NCBI GenBank assembly: GCA_023386315.1
Contig: JAEWJZ010000010.1
Location: 186,001 to 250,000, forward strand
Reading direction: 5' to 3'
DNA: 64,000 nucleotides
Origin: Bacillota bacterium
Lineage (GTDB): Bacteria; Bacillota; Clostridia; Lachnospirales; Lachnospiraceae
Below are positions 9,738 to 18,299 of the stretch, one piece after another. Made by a program: the position numbers and the translations under genes. The notes beneath the pieces were generated by a model that did no database searches, was not told the origin of the DNA, and worked only from the letters and a program-made list of their open reading frames with translations. The first letter of the stretch is position 1. Each line of letters begins with the position of its first letter.

Positions 9738-9796
9738 AGTAATTCACCCTTTCTTTTGGGTCAGCATCTGCTTTCCCGTCAGTGTTTTTTGTACTT

Positions 9797-10048
9797 CTAA
9801 GCATTCACATTCTGATAGGCTGTTTTGGAACTGATTCCACTTAACTTCCCGATCTTTCCGGTCAGGGCGGAAATAGTACTCTGAGGAGCATCCACCGCAA
9901 TGCTGATGACGCTCACTCCTTTTTTGGGATATGGAATTCCCATACGTCCGATGATGAAATGCCGGTACTCATGAAGAATCTCATTTAAAATTTCCACAGA
10001 ATCTTCCTCTTCCACAACAATACCGATAACAGCAATTCTCGTTTCCAT
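9797..10048 (-). CDS. Putative iron-only hydrogenase system regulator (TM1266-type ACT-like protein)
   Basis: An 83-residue protein, METRIAVIGIVVEEEDSVEILNEI..., with a beta-alpha-beta ACT-like pattern and the segment GRMGIPYPKKGVSVISIAVDA. This corresponds to the TM1266 family, which repeatedly sits beside FeFe-hydrogenase maturation genes and is annotated as a putative regulator; the mechanism is not known to me. AAGGGG precedes the start. It is the first gene of the hydG-hydF operon. Confidence 0.85.
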   Translation of the reverse strand: METRIAVIGIVVEEEDSVEILNEILHEYRHFIIGRMGIPYPKKGVSVISIAVDAPQSTISALTGKIGKLSGISSKTAYQNVNA

Positions 10049-10084
10049 GCTTATCCCCTTCTTTCCGTCTTCCCTTTATCATTA

Positions 10085-10116
10085 GAAAAAGTAAAGCCGC
10101 GCCATAAAGGCGCGGC
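10085..10116 (-). terminator. Intrinsic terminator in the leader of the hyd operon, downstream of cobU
   Basis: Minus-strand hairpin GCCGCGCC-TTTAT-GGCGCGGC (10116-10096) followed by TTTACTTTTT. It lies about 100 bp downstream of the cobU stop, so it can end the cob transcript. It also lies between the promoter at 10192-10220 and the first hyd gene at 10048, so transcripts from that promoter must pass it; this raises the possibility of attenuation. Confidence 0.85.
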
Positions 10117-10191
10117 AAACAAACAATTCCTCAAATGCCGAACCTTCTACCTCAAAACTGGTTTTTGGTATCAGGATGCTACTATGTGATA

Positions 10192-10220
10192 AATATAACA
10201 TACTTGAGGATTTTTTTCAA
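10192..10220 (-). promoter_or_regulatory. SigmaA-type promoter for the TM1266-hydG-hydF operon
   Basis: On the minus strand, TTGAAA (10220-10215) is separated by exactly 17 bp from TATATT (10197-10192), with a TGT extended -10 element. The -35 overlaps the cobU stop codon. The predicted transcript has a leader of about 140 nt that contains the hairpin at 10085-10116. Confidence 0.7.
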
Positions 10221-10762
10221 TAAATTCCTTCTTTGATTTTGATGGGGATTCCTGCCACTACCTCCACCACCATATGAGCTCTTTTTGCTGCAAGCCGATT
10301 GACTCTGCCAAGAACCTTCCGGTAGTCATTGGTTTGCGGGCTGTAACTGTCTCCGTCTGAAAACACATCATTTGTAACAATAATCACATGATCGGTCTGA
10401 CGCTCTAAATTTATGATTCCTTCTGCAATTTCGGCTGCCGTTTCGTTTTTGTCAAGCACCGGTATGTCTCCTTCCTCCCATAAACCAAACAGTTCATTGG
10501 AAACCAGGTTTGACATACATTCTAAAAGAACAACGGATGGCCTTTTATCAAATTCCAGTTTTTTTAAGCTGCGGTAGCATTCCACAGTTTCAAACTGTTT
10601 TTTCTCCCGCATTTTTCTATGTCTTACAATTCTGTTTGCGCACTCCTCATCCCATGGTTTCATGGTGGCAATATAAATCCTGCTGCCCCCGAAAGAGACT
10701 GCCAGGTTTTCTGCATATTCCGATTTTCCGCTTCCGCTTCCTCCGATTATGAGGGCAGTCAT
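10217..10762 (-). CDS. cobU: Bifunctional adenosylcobinamide kinase / adenosylcobinamide-phosphate guanylyltransferase
   Basis: Phosphorylates adenosylcobinamide and adds GMP to give adenosylcobinamide-GDP. The P-loop is LIIGGSGSGKSEYA (residues 4-17), followed by IYIATMKPWDEE, and the guanylylated His lies in RIVRHRKMR (about His48). VTNDVFSDG and a C-terminal VVAGIPIKIKEG complete the family pattern; the length of 181 residues is typical. It overlaps cobT by 4 bp (ATGA). A second, reduced CobU-like gene lies at 4616-5005. Confidence 0.95.
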   Translation of the reverse strand: MTALIIGGSGSGKSEYAENLAVSFGGSRIYIATMKPWDEECANRIVRHRKMREKKQFETVECYRSLKKLEFDKRPSVVLLECMSNLVSNELFGLWEEGDIPVLDKNETAAEIAEGIINLERQTDHVIIVTNDVFSDGDSYSPQTNDYRKVLGRVNRLAAKRAHMVVEVVAGIPIKIKEGIY

Positions 10763-11841
10763 GGCTGATCCTCCATGGGCTTATAAGCCTCGATTTCAAT
10801 ATCCTCAAAGGAGCTCATGGTTCCATATACATCCGCTGCCATATCAAGCAGAGGAACTGCTGCAACCGCTCCCGTTCCTTCTCCCAGACACATACCGGCC
10901 TGTATGAGAGGCGGCAGTCCCAGTTCCTCAAGAAGTATATGTCCTGCAGGTTCCGCGGACACATGGGATGCAATCATAAAATCCCGGCACCCCGGATAAA
11001 TCCGTTCTGCCGCAAGAGCTGCCACAGCTGATATAAAGCCGTCTAAAAGCACGGGAATCCGATAAATGGCTCCCCCTAAAAATACTCCCGTCAAACCGGC
11101 CAGATCAAAACCGCCCACTGCTGACAGTATATCCACTACATCCTGACACCCGGGACCATATTGGGCCACAGCCTCCCGGATTACGTTCCGCTTCTGTTTC
11201 AATCCGGCATCATTTAATCCGGCACCTCTTCCTGTCAGTTTTTCGGGGTCCTGCTTTAAAAGAAGTGATGCAGCTGCACTGCTGGTAGTGGTATTTCCGA
11301 TTCCCATCTCTCCTGTCGCCACCAGATCATAACCGTTCTCTGACAGTTCACCCATGAGTTCTATCCCTGTTTTAATTGCCTGAACAGCTTCAATTCTTGT
11401 CATTGCCTTTGTTTTCCGGAAATTTTTTGTTCCATATGCAATTTTTCTGTTTAAAAGAGGATAGCGGGAGCCCGATACCAGATCTCTTGCAACACCCATA
11501 TCAACCGGATATACATCCACACCGGCCCGGTTTGCCATAATACAGACACTGCTGTTGCCTTTTGTCATATTTTCCGCGACCACTGCTGTGACTTCCATTC
11601 CGGTCTGGGTAACACCTTCCTCAACAATCCCGTTATCCGCACAAAGAATCAGAAGTCCCCGTTTATGTAAGGATACATGAGCATCTTTTCTGATTCCCGC
11701 TATTTTTACAATATCATCTTCCAATACACCAAGACTGTTTAAAGGTTTGGCTACATGGGCCCAGCGCAGGCGTGCAGTCTCTATTGCCTTTTTATCAGGT
11801 GGCTGTATCAACGATAAATAATCCTTTAGTTCCTCATTCAT
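10759..11841 (-). CDS. cobT: Nicotinate-nucleotide:dimethylbenzimidazole phosphoribosyltransferase
   Basis: Activates the lower-ligand base to its alpha-ribotide. The protein shows LNSLGVLEDD near the N-terminus, LCADNGIVEEGVTQTG, the GEMGIGNTTTSSA loop, and MCLGEGTGAVAA near the C-terminus, where the catalytic Glu of CobT lies. The length of 360 residues is standard. No bza (anaerobic DMB synthesis) genes are in the window, so the lower base used cannot be predicted. It is 3 bp downstream of the GNAT gene and overlaps cobU. Confidence 0.96.
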   Translation of the reverse strand: MNEELKDYLSLIQPPDKKAIETARLRWAHVAKPLNSLGVLEDDIVKIAGIRKDAHVSLHKRGLLILCADNGIVEEGVTQTGMEVTAVVAENMTKGNSSVCIMANRAGVDVYPVDMGVARDLVSGSRYPLLNRKIAYGTKNFRKTKAMTRIEAVQAIKTGIELMGELSENGYDLVATGEMGIGNTTTSSAAASLLLKQDPEKLTGRGAGLNDAGLKQKRNVIREAVAQYGPGCQDVVDILSAVGGFDLAGLTGVFLGGAIYRIPVLLDGFISAVAALAAERIYPGCRDFMIASHVSAEPAGHILLEELGLPPLIQAGMCLGEGTGAVAAVPLLDMAADVYGTMSSFEDIEIEAYKPMEDQP

Positions 11842-11844
11842 CCG

Positions 11845-12387
11845 TTACGCCTTTCCAGTTAAGCTTTTTTCATATAATTCAAACCATGGAATTCCATATT
11901 CTCCGTAACCTAAATCTGCCTTTCCTGCAAAACAGTAGCCAAGCTTCCGGTAAAGCTTTATGGCAGGCGTATTCTTTTCATTTACGTCAAGACGGATTAC
12001 GGCTCTTTTCTGCTCCCTGGCTTTCTCTTCTGCGAACTCCAGCAAATTTCTTCCAAATCCTCTGCCAAGAAAATCAGGATGCACTAAAAACGTATGGATT
12101 ACTGCTACTTCCTCTGGTTTCGCTTCCTGCTCCCATGCTACCGTTTCATATCCTTTTTCCTGAAACTGGTTGACAACCACGGAACCTGCTGCTTTGCCAT
12201 CCGCCCAAAGCACATAAAGAGTTCCCTTTTCTACACCATCTTGTGCATCTTCTTTCACAGGGTAAAGTCCTTTTCTCCATCCCGGATAATTGATATGACT
12301 TTCCAAATAATCATTCACTGCATCATAAAGCTCTGCAATCTGCTCTATATCCTCTGGATTTCCCTTCAGTATTTCAAATTCCTTCAT
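11845..12387 (-). CDS. GNAT-family N-acetyltransferase inside the cob operon
   Basis: A 180-residue GNAT protein. The acetyl-CoA motif is visible as IHTFLVHPDFLGRGFGRNLLEFA, followed by VIRLDVNEKNTPAIKLYRKLGY, the usual motif B region. The start is the ATG at 12387: GGGGG lies seven bases upstream, and the ATG overlaps the cbiA stop as ATGA. The gene ends 3 bp before cobT. Such tight packing means that it is co-expressed with cobalamin synthesis, but the substrate is unknown and no GNAT step is part of the standard pathway. Confidence 0.85.
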   Translation of the reverse strand: MKEFEILKGNPEDIEQIAELYDAVNDYLESHINYPGWRKGLYPVKEDAQDGVEKGTLYVLWADGKAAGSVVVNQFQEKGYETVAWEQEAKPEEVAVIHTFLVHPDFLGRGFGRNLLEFAEEKAREQKRAVIRLDVNEKNTPAIKLYRKLGYCFAGKADLGYGEYGIPWFELYEKSLTGKA

Positions 12388-13772
12388 GGGTTTTCCCCCT
12401 TCCGTTTCATAACCTGTCTGCATGCTTCTAAAAATCTTCCTGGAAGACCTGGATTTGAGGGGTAATAAAAATGGGGAAACCCTGCCATTACATTATCTTT
12501 TGCCAGCACACAATCCCATTTCACATTCCGCCCGGGCTTTCGCGCCTCCATCTGTGTTCCGTTATTTGTACTGTCCCAGTAATGAAATTCATGTCCCCTG
12601 ACAGACTCTCCCTTTTTGAGGAACGGCATATCTTCTTTCGCAGATGCTTCTATGTATCCGAACCGCTTTAATCTGCCTGTTGGAAAGGCCCTGCCAGGAA
12701 TAACCCCTGCCATCCGGCAGACTTCATGTTCCTCTGATTCCAGTTCTTCATGAAGATAGAGAAAACCGCCGCATTCCGCCAAAATGGGAAGGCGGTCTGC
12801 GTTGGCGTGCCTGATTTCCCGCAGCATATCCCGATTTTCAGAGAGTTGTTTTAAATAAAGTTCCGGGTATCCTCCGCCCAGTATAAGCCCGCAGATTCCA
12901 TCCGGCAGACGGCTGTCTCTGATCGGACTGAACGGGATCAGTTCTGCCCCCATCTCCTCTAACAGCTTTCTGTTTTCCTGATAATAAAAACAGAAGGCCT
13001 CATCAACGGCGATTCCCACCCGTACTTTCTCACCGGAAGCGGTTATTTTTTCTTTCCTTTCAGATTCAAAAGAAATCACAGGGGCAGTTCCTGATAATTC
13101 AAGCAGTCCGTCTATGTCAACTGTCTCTTCTATTTTATAAGCCAGTTTTTTTAATTTATCCTTCAGTCCTTCCACTTCACCAGGAAGTACCAGCCCTAAA
13201 TGGCGGCTGGAAAAATCTGCCTCTGCGCATTGGGGAAGATACCCAAAAACGCGGATTCCAAACGCCTCTAACTGGGGAGTTAACCGCTCTGCCATGACAG
13301 GTGATATTCTGTTTAAAATCACTCCCCGGATACGGCTGTCTCTCTTAAACTCCAAAAAACCTTTTAAAACAGCGGCCAGAGACAGACTGGCGCCTGCGCA
13401 GTCAAGGATAAGTACCACCGGTGCTTCCACTGTACAGGCCACTTCATAGGAGCTTGCCCAAGTACTGTCTCCACCCATTCCGTCATAATAACCCATGACT
13501 CCCTCGATGACTGAAATCTCTGTCTCCTGCGACTCCCTGATTAAAAGTTCTCTCACAGAATCTTTATCCAGAAAAAATGTATCCAGATTTCCTCCGTCTA
13601 TTCCCAGAACAGCCTTATGAAACATGGGATCAATGTAATCCGGACCGCACTTAAAGGAGCGGCAGGTAATGCCTCTTAACAAAAATGCCTGCAAAAGCCC
13701 GCAGGTTATCATGGTTTTTCCGCTGCCGCTTTTTGGTGCGGCAAGCATGATCCGCTTATTTCCCTGATTCAA
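12384..13772 (-). CDS. cbiA: Cobyrinate a,c-diamide synthase
   Basis: Amidates the a and c carboxylates of cobyrinate with ATP and glutamine. The N-terminal P-loop is APKSGSGKTMITCG (residues 12-25) with KCGPDYIDPMFH following. The C-terminal glutamine amidotransferase domain has the nucleophilic Cys in LAECGGFLYLHEE and a His in GHEFHYWDS. The length of 462 residues fits. It overlaps cbiT at its start and the GNAT gene at its end. Confidence 0.96.
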   Translation of the reverse strand: MNQGNKRIMLAAPKSGSGKTMITCGLLQAFLLRGITCRSFKCGPDYIDPMFHKAVLGIDGGNLDTFFLDKDSVRELLIRESQETEISVIEGVMGYYDGMGGDSTWASSYEVACTVEAPVVLILDCAGASLSLAAVLKGFLEFKRDSRIRGVILNRISPVMAERLTPQLEAFGIRVFGYLPQCAEADFSSRHLGLVLPGEVEGLKDKLKKLAYKIEETVDIDGLLELSGTAPVISFESERKEKITASGEKVRVGIAVDEAFCFYYQENRKLLEEMGAELIPFSPIRDSRLPDGICGLILGGGYPELYLKQLSENRDMLREIRHANADRLPILAECGGFLYLHEELESEEHEVCRMAGVIPGRAFPTGRLKRFGYIEASAKEDMPFLKKGESVRGHEFHYWDSTNNGTQMEARKPGRNVKWDCVLAKDNVMAGFPHFYYPSNPGLPGRFLEACRQVMKRKGENP

Positions 13773-14337
13773 ACGGCATTCCTCCTTCCCCTCCGAAGGA
13801 AATGATATAGACGGGATTCTGCCCCATCATCATGTGATAACTGCCTGCTGTTTTCGCCCTTGAAACCTGCATTTGAACAATCTCCGCTTCTATGGAATGT
13901 TTTTTCAGCCACAGAAGCATTTCAGATAAGGATTCCAGAGCAATGAAATTAGCAACAACCCGGACGTTCTGATTCATTCTTAAAACAAGATCTAAAACTT
14001 CTTCTAAATTTCCGGAAGTACCTCCCAGAAAAACATGAGTGGCTGTTTCAAGACCGGATAAGGCTTCCGGGGCGGTTCCTTTTATCACTGTGATACAATC
14101 TGCAGAAAATTTCTCTTTATTGGCTTCTATCAGTACCTGTGCTTCCGGCTTTTTTTCCACAGCATAAACTTTTCCGTTGGTTAAATACCCGGATGCCTCA
14201 ACGGATACCGAGCCGGTACCTGCTCCAATATCATAAAGAATGGAATCCGGGCCCAGCTCCAGCTTGGATACACAAACCGCCCGGACCTCGCTTTTGGTCA
14301 TGGGAACATCACCACGGACAAACAACTCATCTCTCAT
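13756..14337 (-). CDS. cbiT: Cobalt-precorrin-6B C15-methyltransferase (decarboxylating)
   Basis: Methylates C15 and removes the C12 acetate carboxyl during corrin formation. It is a class I (Rossmann) methyltransferase; the SAM loop is ILYDIGAGTGSVSVEA near residue 33, preceded by the family marker RDELFVRGDVPMTKSEVRA. The start is the ATG at 14337 behind GAGGTGG; a TTG at 14358 would overlap the cbiJE stop and lacks a good ribosome binding site. With 193 residues it is a stand-alone CbiT, separate from CbiE, which here is fused to CbiJ. Confidence 0.94.
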   Translation of the reverse strand: MRDELFVRGDVPMTKSEVRAVCVSKLELGPDSILYDIGAGTGSVSVEASGYLTNGKVYAVEKKPEAQVLIEANKEKFSADCITVIKGTAPEALSGLETATHVFLGGTSGNLEEVLDLVLRMNQNVRVVANFIALESLSEMLLWLKKHSIEAEIVQMQVSRAKTAGSYHMMMGQNPVYIISFGGEGGMPFESGK

Positions 14338-14347
14338 TTGCCACCTC

Positions 14348-15766
14348 TCACCTCTCAATCAATACCGCCGACAGGATATCAAACGTCTGATTCTTAAGCG
14401 TTTCTGGTGTTCCTATGGTGATCCGCTCATCTTCGTATGACAAACGTTCCCCTACAGACAGACACGCATTTTCATATCCATTCTCCTCTAAAAGACTGCA
14501 CAAAGAGTTTACTGAATTACGCTTGTCCAGCAGGGCGAATATTCTCTGATTATTTTTCAATTCTTCCACCAGATCCCAGTTTCTGCCATGCAGGCTGATC
14601 AGCCGCACATTCTCCCAGCCGGTCCTTAGTCTGGCGCATAAGTAAGAGACGGAAGATACCCCTGGAAGAATCTCCGTTTCATAAAGTTCTGAATACGGTT
14701 CCTTTAAAAGAGCGGCAGCCATTTTTTCCGCACCGCTGTAAAAACCGGCATCTCCTGAGAAAAGAACTGCAATCCTCTTATAGCCCCCGTGTTCATTCAG
14801 CCAGGGAAGAATATCCTTACTTAAATAATAAGGCAGCTTTAATACATCCGGGCTTAAGTCTCCGATATCATGAAGAATCCGCTCAGCCCCGAATACCACC
14901 TGGCAGCTCTGCAGCGTTTTTAAGGCTTTCACCGTCATCTGCTCCGGTCCGCCCATTCCGGTTCCAATTAAATAAATGGCTCCTTTGCAGGAAGCTGTCT
15001 CTGCCGGTTTCTTCTTTATTAAAATTTTCTTTGCTTCTTCTAAGCCCACCCCTTCTTCGTTTAAAGGGCGTCCAATTACAACAGCTGTTATTTCACAGGA
15101 AGAAGCAGCCTGCAGTTTTTCCAAAAAACCTCCCGCCTGACCGGCTTCCTTTGTAACGAGAAAACGGATATCATACTGTCTGATCATGGCCTGGTTAAGC
15201 TCCAGAGAAAATGGTCCCTGCATTCCAATGATCCTGTTTCCCTTAAACCCCATCTGCTCACAGGCAGTGAGTACGGATACAGCGGGAAGAACTCTTGCAT
15301 AGACCCGTTCCTCAAAGCCTTCAAGCTTTGTATAGGATTCAAGCTCCTTGCTTCCTGTCGTCGCCAGCACATTGCCTGAGCTCTGATTTAAAAAGCGGAT
15401 GGCATCCTCCATGGTGTCCATCCATACCGCATGATCTCCCTCACCGCTGTCTTTTAACGACTCCCTTAGTATCCTTAAATGTTCAACCCCTGTTGCAGTG
15501 CATGCATGAAGAATATTCCGGCTCACTTCGGCAGCATACGGGTGAGTGGCATCCAGTACAAGGGTAATTCCTTTTTCCCTGATAAAGGCTTCCATTTCTT
15601 TCCCATCCATGGGAGTATCATGAATATGGAGAAACCGGCTTTCCACAAGCAGCATCTTCCCATATCCTGTTGCAACGCTGACCCATGCCTCAATCTGGTT
15701 TTCATGGCAGAATTCTGCCAGAAGCCGTCCTTCTGTTGTTCCTCCGAAAATCAAAATTCTACACAT
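14348..15766 (-). CDS. cbiJE: Fusion of cobalt-precorrin-6A reductase (CbiJ) and C5-methyltransferase (CbiE)
   Basis: The 472-residue product combines two steps. The N-terminal half (about 1-250) is CbiJ/CobK-like: MCRILIFGGTTEGRLLAEF, VSVATGYG and LVLDATHPYA. From about residue 262, AIYLIGTGMGGPEQMTVKAL starts a tetrapyrrole methylase domain of the CbiE type, with LFSGDAGFYSGAEKM in the SAM region. The linker contains a short lysine-rich stretch. The fusion couples reduction of precorrin-6A to C5 methylation. It overlaps cbiH by 8 bp and is followed by cbiT, the next enzyme. Confidence 0.93.
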   Translation of the reverse strand: MCRILIFGGTTEGRLLAEFCHENQIEAWVSVATGYGKMLLVESRFLHIHDTPMDGKEMEAFIREKGITLVLDATHPYAAEVSRNILHACTATGVEHLRILRESLKDSGEGDHAVWMDTMEDAIRFLNQSSGNVLATTGSKELESYTKLEGFEERVYARVLPAVSVLTACEQMGFKGNRIIGMQGPFSLELNQAMIRQYDIRFLVTKEAGQAGGFLEKLQAASSCEITAVVIGRPLNEEGVGLEEAKKILIKKKPAETASCKGAIYLIGTGMGGPEQMTVKALKTLQSCQVVFGAERILHDIGDLSPDVLKLPYYLSKDILPWLNEHGGYKRIAVLFSGDAGFYSGAEKMAAALLKEPYSELYETEILPGVSSVSYLCARLRTGWENVRLISLHGRNWDLVEELKNNQRIFALLDKRNSVNSLCSLLEENGYENACLSVGERLSYEDERITIGTPETLKNQTFDILSAVLIER

Positions 15767-16499
15767 TTTTATATCCTCTTGGTGTGACCATTCTGCCGTT
15801 TATCTCTCTGGTCATGGAATTTCCTATGTAAACGGTCGTGAACATATCCACATTGGCATCTTTCAACTGGGAAAGAGATAAAACCTCCATCTCTTCTCCG
15901 TCTCTGCCGATGTTTCTTACAAGCCCGCAGACCGTCTCCGGTTTCTGGTATTGCAGCACGATTTCACAGGCATTTTTCAGATAATCCGCCCGTTTTTTAC
16001 TTGACGGATTGTAAAGACAGATGACCATATCACAAAGGGCCGAATTTTTCAGCCTGTCTTCAATCAGTTCCATAGGCGTAAGAAGATCACTTAAGCTGAT
16101 TACGGCAAAATCATGCCCAAGAGGTGCGCCAAGCACCGCTCCGCCGCTTAGTGCTGCTGTGACACCGGGAATTACTTCAATTTCTAAGTCCTGGGCATTA
16201 TCTGCCAGCTGAAGAATGAGACCGCTCATGCCATATACGCCAGAATCTCCGCTGCAGACCATGGCAACCCGTTTTCCTTCCTGCGCTTTTAAAATTGCCA
16301 TCTGACACCGTTCCTGCTCCTGCCGCATGGGTGTGGTGAGCATCTCTTTCTCCGGAAAATGTTCCCGTAAAAGATCCACATACACCGTATATCCTACAAT
16401 AATCTCGCTGTCTTTTAACGCGCTCACTGCCCTGATTGTCATATCCTCATAGGAACCCGGACCGATCCCTACCACATACAATTTACCTGTTGTTCTCAT
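15759..16499 (-). CDS. cbiH: Cobalt-precorrin-3B C17-methyltransferase
   Basis: Methylates C17 and drives ring contraction of the corrin macrocycle. Tetrapyrrole methylase signature: LYVVGIGPGSYEDMTIRAV at the N-terminus and MVCSGDSGVYGM at the second SAM contact, both typical of CbiH/CobJ. The start at 16499 is the ATG that overlaps the cbiG stop (ATGA), with GGAAGG seven bases before it. The product has 246 residues. Confidence 0.94.
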   Translation of the reverse strand: MRTTGKLYVVGIGPGSYEDMTIRAVSALKDSEIIVGYTVYVDLLREHFPEKEMLTTPMRQEQERCQMAILKAQEGKRVAMVCSGDSGVYGMSGLILQLADNAQDLEIEVIPGVTAALSGGAVLGAPLGHDFAVISLSDLLTPMELIEDRLKNSALCDMVICLYNPSSKKRADYLKNACEIVLQYQKPETVCGLVRNIGRDGEEMEVLSLSQLKDANVDMFTTVYIGNSMTREINGRMVTPRGYKNV

Positions 16500-17533
16500 A
16501 TCGTTACCTTCCAATCCCTGACTGCAGCCGCAACTGTCACGCCGGCAGCCGCTTCTTTTTTTACAATCAGTTTTCCGCCCCCCAGCTCCTTAACACAGCA
16601 AAGCGCTGCCCGTTCGCATACATTGTCCACACCTGTAATCTGCTTTACAAATGGGGAAGGGGTAAATTCTCCTTCTATTCCGGCAAGAACCTCTGCCGAA
16701 TATGTATAAAAAGGAACTCCCGTTTCTGCAGCAAATGCACAGATACCTTCTTCCTCTTTCTTTAAATCAATGCTTGCACAGCCTGCTATGGCAAGTGGAG
16801 ATAAATTATGCTCTTTTAAAACCCTCGATACCCCATCCCGGATAGCTGTGACAGGTGTCCCTTTCCTGCATCCGATTCCCAGAATCAGAATTTTAGGAAC
16901 AAGCCTGAGAAGATGATCCGTATTTCCTTCCTCCGGCAGATTGAAAAGAGTTATAAACAGACTTATGTCCGCTTCACCTCCTGAGCATAATTCATCCGGC
17001 AGCTCCCCTTCAATCGGAAAGTCACTGAAAAATCCAACCGTTTCTCCTCTTAACACAGCCGCTGATACCTTCTTTACCTTGTTAAGCTCTGTTATGGCAA
17101 GTCCCAGTCTTTTTGCAAACAGATCAACGGCAAATTTTCCATGTATATCGGTAGAGGTGGTAATCACAGCCTGACCTCCTGTGATTCTGGCTGCGCGCCC
17201 GGCCAGTTCATTCGCTCCCCCTAAGTGACCGGAAATCACAGAAATACTAAACCTTCCTTCGTCGTCTAAAACCACAACTGCCGGATCCACTGCTTTTCCT
17301 TTTAAACAGGGGGCAATGGAGCGGACCGCAATTCCCATTGCTCCGATAAACACAATTCCGTCTTTTTCCAGAAACTGTTTCCTGGTCCACTCTCCCAGGG
17401 ACGATGTGAGAGGCTTTAATCCCCGTCCCGTTCCAAAGCCTTCGCAAAGATCTCCTGCTTTTATCAGTCCTTCCATCAGCTTAAGAGCGGTACTGGCTCC
17501 TGCTTCAGTAAAGCAAATGACAGCAATTTTCAT
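16496..17533 (-). CDS. cbiG: Cobalt-precorrin-5A hydrolase
   Basis: Opens the delta-lactone and releases acetaldehyde in the anaerobic pathway. The 345-residue protein shows the CbiG features GIAVRSIAPCLKGKAVDPAVVVLDD (quoted in two parts: GIAVRSIAPCLKGK and DPAVVVLDDEG), SGHLGGANELA and the C-terminal domain start LILGIGCRKGTP. It is flanked by cbiF and cbiH with ATGA overlaps on both sides. Confidence 0.95.
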   Translation of the reverse strand: MKIAVICFTEAGASTALKLMEGLIKAGDLCEGFGTGRGLKPLTSSLGEWTRKQFLEKDGIVFIGAMGIAVRSIAPCLKGKAVDPAVVVLDDEGRFSISVISGHLGGANELAGRAARITGGQAVITTSTDIHGKFAVDLFAKRLGLAITELNKVKKVSAAVLRGETVGFFSDFPIEGELPDELCSGGEADISLFITLFNLPEEGNTDHLLRLVPKILILGIGCRKGTPVTAIRDGVSRVLKEHNLSPLAIAGCASIDLKKEEEGICAFAAETGVPFYTYSAEVLAGIEGEFTPSPFVKQITGVDNVCERAALCCVKELGGGKLIVKKEAAAGVTVAAAVRDWKVTI

Positions 17534-18297
17534 ACCGTCTCCCCGGTTCCTTTCCGAAATTCAGTAGTAAATGACGGGTCATAGAGAAGTGATCGCCTGT
17601 AATTGCTTTGTGATACAGCATCTCCTACCAGAATCAGGGCTGTTTTGCGTATCTGCTCCCTCAGCCCGCATTCCTCAAGCGTCTGAACGGTGCAGACTAT
17701 TGTCTTTTCCTCCGGCCATGTCGCCTTATAACAAATTGCTGCAGGCGTCTCCGGAGAATACCCGCCCCGAATCAGTTCTTCCGACAGTTCTCTCAGCATT
17801 CCTGTACTTAAAAAAATTACCATGGTTGCACCGTGAGCGGCAAAAGAGGCAATGGATTCCCGTTCCGGTACCGGCGTACGCCCCGCCATTCTGGTTATAA
17901 CCACACTCTGTGTTACATCCGGAAGGGTGTACTCCATCTTAAGCGCGGAAGCCGCGCCGCAGAAGGAGCTGACACCCGGACAGACCTCATAGTTAATTCC
18001 CCTGTCATCAAGCTCATCCATCTGCTCTCTGATGGCTCCGTAAATACAGGGATCTCCTGTATGAAGACGGATTGTCATTTCTCCTTTTGACTCCGCCTGT
18101 ACTATGACCCCAATGACTTCTTCCAGTGTCATCTTCGCACTGTCATAGACAGCACAGCCTTCCTTTTTATAATCCAGAAGAGCCGGATTTACCAGAGAAC
18201 CTGCATAAATAATCACATCCGCATGTTCTAAAAGCTCTTTCCCTCTTACTGTTATTAAATCCGGTGCTCCCGGACCTGCTCCTACAATATGTACCAT
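17530..18297 (-). CDS. cbiF: Cobalt-precorrin-4 C11-methyltransferase
   Basis: SAM-dependent methylation at C11. Tetrapyrrole methylase domain with MVHIVGAGPGAPDLITVRG at the N-terminus, IRLHTGDPCIYGAIREQM at the central SAM site and CPGVSSFCGAAS, which is typical of CbiF/CobM. The length of 255 residues is standard. It overlaps cbiG by 4 bp and starts 2 bp after cbiL. Confidence 0.95.
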   Translation of the reverse strand: MVHIVGAGPGAPDLITVRGKELLEHADVIIYAGSLVNPALLDYKKEGCAVYDSAKMTLEEVIGVIVQAESKGEMTIRLHTGDPCIYGAIREQMDELDDRGINYEVCPGVSSFCGAASALKMEYTLPDVTQSVVITRMAGRTPVPERESIASFAAHGATMVIFLSTGMLRELSEELIRGGYSPETPAAICYKATWPEEKTIVCTVQTLEECGLREQIRKTALILVGDAVSQSNYRRSLLYDPSFTTEFRKGTGETV

Positions 18298-18299
18298 GT

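Noticed and set aside
10121..10210. TCCTCAA...TTGAGGA pairing that would enclose the hyd leader as a riboswitch-like closing stem
   Set aside because: The 5' strand lies inside the promoter spacer, so transcripts starting there would not contain it; only read-through cob RNA could form it.
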